Source: Streptomyces sp. NBC_01439
GTDB lineage: Bacteria > Actinomycetota > Actinomycetes > Streptomycetales > Streptomycetaceae
Reading direction: 5' to 3'
Assembly: GCF_036227605.1 (NCBI RefSeq)
Contig: NZ_CP109487.1
Coordinates: 8,977,001-9,041,000 of the forward strand
Length of the DNA stretch: 64,000 nucleotides
In this document: piece after piece, positions 59,274-64,000 of the stretch
How the letters are laid out: each line of letters begins with the position of its first letter
Position numbering within the stretch: the stretch's first letter is position 1
Made by a program: the position numbers and the translations under genes
Notes under the pieces: model-generated
The model's input: only the letters and a program-made list of their open reading frames with translations
Databases searched by the model: none
Told to the model about the DNA's origin: nothing

Positions 59274-59317
59274 CAAGGGGTTCCTTTCGAGGGAAGGGGA
59301 GCAGGAGACGGGGGCGG

Positions 59318-60259
59318 TCAGGTCCGACCCGCACCGAGCGGGCTGTCCTCGACGGGAGTCCGCGGGGCGCGCGGCGCGTACCGGGAGACGGCTACGCCGG
59401 CCAGGCAGAGGACTCCGCCGAGGAGGGTCAGCCAGGCCGGTACCTCACCCAGGAGGGCCCAGCTCAGCAACACGACGATGGCGGGGACGGCGTACGTGGT
59501 CGCCCCCAGCTTGCCGGCGGGCATGCGGGCGAGGGCGTAGGTCCACGTGGTGAAGGCGAGGGCGGTGGGCACCACACCCAGATAGACCATGTTCAAGGTC
59601 GCGGACACCGGCGCCCCGGGCACCTCCGCGAGCAGTCGGCCCGTGAAGGGCAGGCAGGCGACGGTTCCCGTCAGGCAGGCGAAGGTGGTGACCTGTAGGG
59701 GAGTACCGGAGGAGAGCGCGGGCTTCTGGGCGATGACGCCGGAGGCATAGGCCACTGCCGCGAGGAGGCAGAGCACGACCCCGAGCAGCGAGGTGGAGCC
59801 GCCGTCCCCGGACGACATGGACAGGCCCACGACCACGGCTCCGGCGAAGGAGACGGCCATGCCCACCAGGAGCCGCGGGGGCAGCGCCTCACCGAGGATG
59901 CGGGCCGCGAGGAGCGCCATGAGGATGGGCCCGGTGTTCACGAGCAGCGATGCCGTGCCCGCGTCGACCAGGCGTTCGCCCCAGTTCAAGGCGATCGTGT
60001 AACCACAGAACCACACCACGCCCGACACCAAGATCCCGCGCCAGGCCTCGCGCGGCGGTAGGCCCTGGCGGCTGATCAGGAGCAGCACCACGAGCACCAG
60101 CGAGGCGGCCAGCAGTCGGCCGAGCGCCAGGGCGCCGGGCGAGTACGCGGCCCCCGCACTGCGGATGGAGACGAAGGCGGAGGCCCAGGCGAACACCGTG
60201 AAGGTGACGGCGCCGACCGTGAGGGCGCCGGGCGGGATCGAGCTCGAGCGGAACGTCAT
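59318..60259 (-). CDS. EamA/DMT-family transporter
   Basis: The 313-residue product has ten helices in two EamA repeats, near residues 15-145 and 155-295. The Gly-rich helices and the segment FAWASAFVSIRSAGAAYSPG are typical. Family members export amino acids or metabolites. It follows an ArsR-type regulator by 70 bp in the same orientation, and a palindrome at 60282-60300 sits between them, so repression by that regulator is likely. The ketopantoate-reductase homologue follows. Confidence 0.9.
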   Translation of the reverse strand: MTFRSSSIPPGALTVGAVTFTVFAWASAFVSIRSAGAAYSPGALALGRLLAASLVLVVLLLISRQGLPPREAWRGILVSGVVWFCGYTIALNWGERLVDAGTASLLVNTGPILMALLAARILGEALPPRLLVGMAVSFAGAVVVGLSMSSGDGGSTSLLGVVLCLLAAVAYASGVIAQKPALSSGTPLQVTTFACLTGTVACLPFTGRLLAEVPGAPVSATLNMVYLGVVPTALAFTTWTYALARMPAGKLGATTYAVPAIVVLLSWALLGEVPAWLTLLGGVLCLAGVAVSRYAPRAPRTPVEDSPLGAGRT

Positions 60260-60281
60260 GAGCCCACCCTACGACCGCAAC

Positions 60282-60300
60282 ATTTCGGTGTCGACCGAAT
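60282..60300. promoter_or_regulatory. ArsR operator candidate upstream of EamA gene
   Basis: ATTTCGGTGTCGACCGAAT contains TTCGGT-N4-ACCGAA, a perfect inverted pair. It shares ATTTCGGT-N4-A-N-CGAAT with the site at 61087-61105. Confidence 0.6.
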
Positions 60301-60329
60301 TGATGCCCGCTCCTATGGGGAGGTGGGGA

Positions 60330-61067
60330 TCAGCTCCACGCCTCCGGTGTGAGTCCCAGTAGATCGCTGAAGGCCCGCTCCCCAGCATCGGTCACCTCCA
60401 ACGCCCGGCCGCCGCCCGCCGGGCGGACCACCCAATCCTCCTGCGAGGCCCGCGCGCACAGCCGCGCCCCGGCGAGGCCGCCCAGGTGGCGGCGCCGCTC
60501 CGTCCAGTCCAGGCAGGAACTCGCCAGCGGCCTGCGTCCCTCACCGGCCAGACTGATGCCCGCTTCGGCGCACCATGCCCGGCCGGCCTCCGTCAGTTCG
60601 AACACGTCCTGCGTGCGCAGCAGCCCGTGCCGCTCCATCGCGTCGGTCACCGCCATGCCGAGCCGCCCGGCGAAGTGGTCGTAGCAGGTCCGGGCGCGGG
60701 CCAGCGGGTCCGGCGCGGCCACCACGGGCACGGCGTGCGCCGCGTCCCGGTCCGGAATGGCGTGCGAGGCGAGCTCGTCGAGCAGGCGGGCGGTCGCGCC
60801 GTCGGCGATGCGCGCGTAGCTGTGGCGGCCCTGCCGCTCGGTCACGCAGATGCCCGCGTCGAGCAGCCGGGTCAGGTGGCCGCTGATGGTGGAGGGTGCC
60901 ACCGCGGTGATCCGGGCCAACTCGCCCGCGGTCCAGGCGCGCCCCTCCAGCAGCGTCATGCAGATCGCGGCCCGCGTCTCGTCGGCCAGGGCGGCGGCGA
61001 AGGCGGCCAGCAGGGCCGCGGGGGCCGCTGAGCCCGCGGACGTCGATCCGGGATGGGTCTCGTTCAT
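60330..61067 (-). CDS. ArsR-family transcriptional regulator
   Basis: The 245-residue product has an ArsR winged helix (residues 15-90: DETRAAICMTLLEGRAWTAG, then ELARITAVAPSTISGHLTRL). A longer C-terminal region of unknown ligand-binding type includes CLDWTERRRHLGG. No classical metal-binding cysteine pair is visible in the helix. The ATG at 61067 gives the conserved start. A palindrome lies upstream of it, and a second one precedes the EamA gene. The divergent methyltransferase shares its promoter region. Confidence 0.85.
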   Translation of the reverse strand: MNETHPGSTSAGSAAPAALLAAFAAALADETRAAICMTLLEGRAWTAGELARITAVAPSTISGHLTRLLDAGICVTERQGRHSYARIADGATARLLDELASHAIPDRDAAHAVPVVAAPDPLARARTCYDHFAGRLGMAVTDAMERHGLLRTQDVFELTEAGRAWCAEAGISLAGEGRRPLASSCLDWTERRRHLGGLAGARLCARASQEDWVVRPAGGGRALEVTDAGERAFSDLLGLTPEAWS

Positions 61068-61086
61068 ACGTCCAGGATGCCCCATG

Positions 61087-61105
61087 ATTTCGGTAAACAG
61101 CGAAT
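61087..61105. promoter_or_regulatory. ArsR operator candidate upstream of its own gene
   Basis: ATTTCGGTAAACAGCGAAT matches the site at 60282-60300 at ATTTCGGT, A and CGAAT. It is 20 bp upstream of the ArsR start and 97 bp from the methyltransferase start. Confidence 0.5.
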
Positions 61106-61201
61106 GATCCGTGGCGGCCCGAGGTCCACTGTCGCGACCGGGGCTCGCCCGCCACACTGGGGGCCGCGGGGCACGACGCCCCGTCACGAGGAGGTGGTCG
61201 G

Positions 61202-62056
61202 ATGGTGTTGTTGGATGGCCCCAAGGAGCAGCCGTCCCCGGAGCAGCCGTCCCCGGTCGTACGGCCCGAGGTGTGGGAGACGTACGGGCCGGCCGATCTC
61301 AGTGCCGTTCCGGTCTTCGCCGGAGGGTTTATCAACTTCGGCTACTGGAAGGCCGTCGATCTCGGGCGGTCCCTGTCGCAGGGCGACCGGATCCGCAGCG
61401 AGCAGGACCTCTACCGGCACGTACTGGATGCGGTGGCCCCTGAAGGCGGCCGGGCCGTCGAGGTCGGCTGCGGGCTCGGCCTCGGGTGTGCCCTCACGCT
61501 GGAGGAGTACGGGCCCACAGCCGTTACCGGGGTGGACATCCACCCCCAGCAGCTCCAGCGAGCCCGTGAAGCCAACTCCCCGCTCCTCGCGGCACGGCCG
61601 CACCGGATCGGCTTCGTGCTCGGGGCCGCGGAGGACCTGCCGCTCGGCGACGCGGAGTTCGATTGCCTCTACAGCGTGGAGGCGGCCCAGCACTTCTCGG
61701 ACCTGAGCGCGTTCGCTCGGGAGGCGGCGAGAGTGCTGCGCCCGGGCGGCCGGGTGGCGGTCACCAGCTTCTTCACCGTGGAGGGAGCGCGGGAGCCCGC
61801 GGAGCGGCTCGCGGGGTTGCTCGACTCGTTCGCCAGCGGCCTGGACATCGCGCGACCGGTGAACCGGCTCGCTGATGCCCTCGGCGAAGCAGGCTTCGCC
61901 GACGTGCGGGTCTCCTCGATCGGCCCGCAGGTCTGGCCCGGCTGGGACCGCTGGCTGTCCCGCCTCTGGGCGCCGGGGACTTGGCCACGGAACTTCCTGG
62001 CCGCCTGGGAACAGCGGATCCTGGACTACTACCTCGTGACCGCCACCCGCCCGTAG
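61202..62056 (+). CDS. SAM-dependent class I methyltransferase
   Basis: The 284-residue product has the SAM motif I AVEVGCGLGLGCALTLEEYG (about residues 88-107), motif II VTGVDIHPQQLQRA and post-motifs YSVEAAQHFSD and ARVLRPGGRVAVTSFFT. The C-terminal cap resembles small-molecule (erg/ubiE-like) methyltransferases. It is divergent from the ArsR gene and may be regulated by it. The ATG at 61202 follows AGGAGG. Substrate unknown. Confidence 0.87.
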   Translation: MVLLDGPKEQPSPEQPSPVVRPEVWETYGPADLSAVPVFAGGFINFGYWKAVDLGRSLSQGDRIRSEQDLYRHVLDAVAPEGGRAVEVGCGLGLGCALTLEEYGPTAVTGVDIHPQQLQRAREANSPLLAARPHRIGFVLGAAEDLPLGDAEFDCLYSVEAAQHFSDLSAFAREAARVLRPGGRVAVTSFFTVEGAREPAERLAGLLDSFASGLDIARPVNRLADALGEAGFADVRVSSIGPQVWPGWDRWLSRLWAPGTWPRNFLAAWEQRILDYYLVTATRP

Positions 62057-62099
62057 CCGGGACGATTCCGGTGTCAGTGGCCCCGCCTATTCTTCCGGC

Positions 62100-62408
62100 A
62101 TGTCAGTGAACATCGATCTTGCTTTCACCGTCACCCGGGTCGCCGACGAGTCGCAGGCCTGGGCGATCGTCCGCGCCCTGCAAGAGCTGATGTACGAGGA
62201 GGACATAGCGAACCAGGTCACCATCGGCGTGGCGGTGGACGACGCCGGCGCGCACTTCGTCTCCGGGGACTCCGACTTTCCGCTCGGCATCTCCCGCTTC
62301 TACCTGTGGCAACCGCACTTCGAGGGGGCCTTCGCGGCGACGGTCGCCGCAGTGGCGGCGGGAGCCGAGCCGGAGGTCCGTTGGGGCTACCCGGACGAGG
62401 AGTACTGA
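62100..62408 (+). CDS. Hypothetical protein
   Basis: This 102-residue, acidic protein starts MSVNIDLAFTVTRVADESQA and has helices QAWAIVRALQELMYEEDIAN and a WQPHFEGAFAATVAAVAAGA segment. The motif order suggests a small alpha/beta domain; no family is recognised. Its 3' end overlaps the convergent DUF2236 gene by 22 bp. It follows the methyltransferase by 43 bp and could be co-transcribed with it. Confidence 0.65.
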   Translation: MSVNIDLAFTVTRVADESQAWAIVRALQELMYEEDIANQVTIGVAVDDAGAHFVSGDSDFPLGISRFYLWQPHFEGAFAATVAAVAAGAEPEVRWGYPDEEY

Positions 62409-63313
62409 GAGGTCCGCCCCCAGCCGGGCGGGGCGGGCGGGGCGGGCGGGGGAGCCGGCTGTAGCGCCCAGCGGATGGCGCGGGTCACGGCCCGGCCGCC
62501 CGCGCGAGCGGCGAGGGGCGGCATCCGGGCGGCCGCGGGCAGTTCGGCCGCCACGGCCGACTTCGCCCAGGGTGGCAGCAGGTCCACGGCCGCCGCCGCC
62601 AGCAGGGCGTACGGCAACCGGGCGGCCCCCGGCAGCGGGGGATCGGTCAGCAGGAACCGGGCGGTGTCCCGGGAGGCCGCCGTCGGCCTCAGGTCGGGCC
62701 GGTACCGCGCCATCCGCAGAGCCAGCTCGTGCTGGCTCTCCGGCGGCCGGTCCGCGCCCAGCGCGCGGGCCACACGGGCCGTGTCGGCGAGGTACGCGTC
62801 GCAGCCCGCGGGATCCAACGGGTTCCTGCCGTACCGCTGGTGGGCCCGCAGGAAGCAGTCCGCTTCGGCGATGTGCACCCAGGTCAGCAGTTCCGGATCG
62901 TCGGCCCGGTACGGGATGCCGTCGGCCGTTCGACCCCGGATGCGCGCGTGCACCTCCCGTACGCGGGCCACCGCTGCCTCGGCATCGGAGCTCGTACCGA
63001 AGGTGGTGACGGCCAGGAAGGTGCTGGTGCGGTGCAGCCGCCCCCACGGGTCGCCCCGGTACCCCGAGTGCGCTGCCACGGCGGCCATCGCGAGGGGGTG
63101 CAGGGATTGGAGCAGCAGGGCGGCCAGCCCGCCGACGAACATCGACGCGTCCCCGTGGACCCGCCGCACCGGCCGTTCCGGTGCGAACCACCGGGGTCCG
63201 GGGGTCGTGTGGATCCGTGCCCTGTTCCGGGGCCCGTCCGGCCCGGCGACGCGCAGGAAGACCGCCTCGCCGGCGTGCCGCCTGATCCGCTGGACCGTCG
63301 TCGCCCTTGCCAT
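62387..63313 (-). CDS. Oxygenase MpaB/DUF2236-family protein
   Basis: The 308-residue product matches the DUF2236 (MpaB-like) family. It shows GDASMFVGGLAALLLQSLHP, LAMAAVAAHSGYRGDPWGRL and TWVHIAEADCFLRAHQRYG. The conserved His residues of the family are thought to bind heme b; the substrate here is unknown. The ATG at 63313 begins the conserved region. Convergent 22-bp overlap with the small hypothetical gene is genuine because both stops are clear. Confidence 0.87.
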   Translation of the reverse strand: MARATTVQRIRRHAGEAVFLRVAGPDGPRNRARIHTTPGPRWFAPERPVRRVHGDASMFVGGLAALLLQSLHPLAMAAVAAHSGYRGDPWGRLHRTSTFLAVTTFGTSSDAEAAVARVREVHARIRGRTADGIPYRADDPELLTWVHIAEADCFLRAHQRYGRNPLDPAGCDAYLADTARVARALGADRPPESQHELALRMARYRPDLRPTAASRDTARFLLTDPPLPGAARLPYALLAAAAVDLLPPWAKSAVAAELPAAARMPPLAARAGGRAVTRAIRWALQPAPPPAPPAPPGWGRTSQYSSSG

Positions 63314-63450
63314 ATGCCCAGTATGTGCCGGGTCCGGTCCCGGACCACTTCCGGACCACTTCAGAAGCGTGCCGCACCGGGGGCGCCGGGGGCGCCGGGC
63401 CGCGCGTACGGGCCGGCGCCTCCGTGACCGGTGTGCCTCCCGGCCGTGGA

Positions 63451-63810
63451 TCACAGCCAGCGCGGCGGGATGATGCCGTAGTAACCGCCCAGCAGCTGCC
63501 GGTAGTCAGTGCTCTCCAGGTGCTCGTCCCGGATGAACGCCGGTGCGTCCTTGACCTGTTCCTTGGTCAGCCCGACGCGGATCCGCTTCTCCTCCACGTC
63601 GATCCCGGTGACGGTGCCCGCGGGGAGGAGGACCTCCTTGCCGAAGATCCACGGGCCGGTGTCCACCACCAGATAGGCCGATCCCACCTCGTCGGAGTGC
63701 TTGTCGACCTTTCCGATGCTGCCGTCGGCCGCCTCCACCTTGTAGCCGTACAGGTCCACGTCCGTGATGCGGTCAACGGTGACGCGATAGGCCCAGACGT
63801 TCTCAGACAT
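63451..63810 (-). CDS. PRC-barrel domain protein (copy 2)
   Basis: The 119-residue product has the PRC-barrel with YKVEAADGSIGKVDKHSDEV and YLVVDTGPWIFGKEVLLPAG, and a C-terminal helix (TKEQVKDAPAFIRDEHLEST). It is a close paralogue of 26355-26738. The start at 63810 follows GGGAG. Like copy 1 it probably belongs to a stress regulon. Confidence 0.87.
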   Translation of the reverse strand: MSENVWAYRVTVDRITDVDLYGYKVEAADGSIGKVDKHSDEVGSAYLVVDTGPWIFGKEVLLPAGTVTGIDVEEKRIRVGLTKEQVKDAPAFIRDEHLESTDYRQLLGGYYGIIPPRWL

Positions 63811-63983
63811 GAGCGGAACAGCTCCCTCGATCGATCCGTGTCGTCACGGCGCGCCTGCCCGGTGCGGGCGCAGTTACACGTCCGCCCCCGATCCGAGCTG
63901 ACGGCCCGTGAGGCGGGGGCGGAGCGGGGCCTGGCGGGGGCGAACTCCGGCGCCGGCCCGGGGCTCGGGGCTACGCTCCGCAG

Positions 63984-64000
63984 ATGGAACGCGCCGAGGT
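63984..64000 (+). CDS. Possible start of a gene cut by the window edge
   Basis: ATG at 63984 is followed by an open frame (MERAE) to the end. Only 17 bases are visible, and there is no clear ribosome site, so this is a guess. Confidence 0.2.

Overview
The window is about 64 kb of very GC-rich chromosomal DNA from a streptomycete. The base composition, GC-rich third codon positions, GTG starts and gene content fit Streptomyces: two SigB/SigF-type sigma factors, a WhiB protein, a SARP/AfsR-type regulator, several SpoIIE-type phosphatases, RsbW-like ATPases, a Tat-exported lipoprotein and a rifampicin monooxygenase with its rifamycin-associated promoter element. I saw no rRNA, tRNA, CRISPR array, insertion sequence or phage module. 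It reads as chromosomal-arm DNA made of small regulatory and stress units.

Layout. 0-9 kb: a DUF2071 protein, a winged-helix regulator, a SigB-type sigma factor facing an RsbW-like ATPase, an MscS channel with a WhiB protein, a secreted PI-PLC, an exported alpha/beta hydrolase, and a TetR/oxidoreductase pair with two operator-like boxes. 9-13 kb: a gene remnant and a two-gene DUF4139 (MuiA-like) operon. 13-20 kb: a YjbR protein, a GAF/PAS/SpoIIE phosphatase, an oxidoreductase, and a large AfsR-type regulator preceded by four heptamers at exact 11-bp spacing. 20-26 kb: a DUF4262 protein, a secreted protein, an orphan CDI-type immunity protein, a GntR/DUF1648 operon, a DoxX protein, a Ser/Gly-rich exported protein and a double-VOC protein.

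26-41 kb is a stress and partner-switching block. It holds a PRC-barrel protein, a DUF6131 peptide, CsbD, a GCS2 ligase, DUF1206 and SRPBCC proteins and a 40-residue membrane peptide. These are followed by an RsbW-like ATPase, the operon sigma-STAS-MEDS/ATPase, a second STAS protein, a giant HAMP-repeat hybrid kinase, and an ANTAR/SpoIIE phosphatase overlapping the kinase by 4 bp. Together these are the parts of a sigma / anti-sigma / anti-anti-sigma / phosphatase circuit.

41-64 kb: a YbaK deacylase, a Tat lipoprotein dioxygenase, a subtilase, rox with its promoter element, an AraC/SDR pair, a divergent stand-alone hemC, a SpoIIE phosphatase overlapping an M15 peptidase, a P450 with an altered I-helix, an FAD monooxygenase, a ketopantoate-reductase homologue, an ArsR/EamA pair and a divergent methyltransferase with matching palindromes, a DUF2236 protein and a second PRC-barrel protein.

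Most promising leads: the SARP-like repeat array, the rox promoter architecture, the kinase/phosphatase/sigma block at 30-41 kb, the phosphatase-peptidase overlap at 53-55 kb, and the ArsR operator pair. No single locus proved to be a wholly new system from sequence reading alone.
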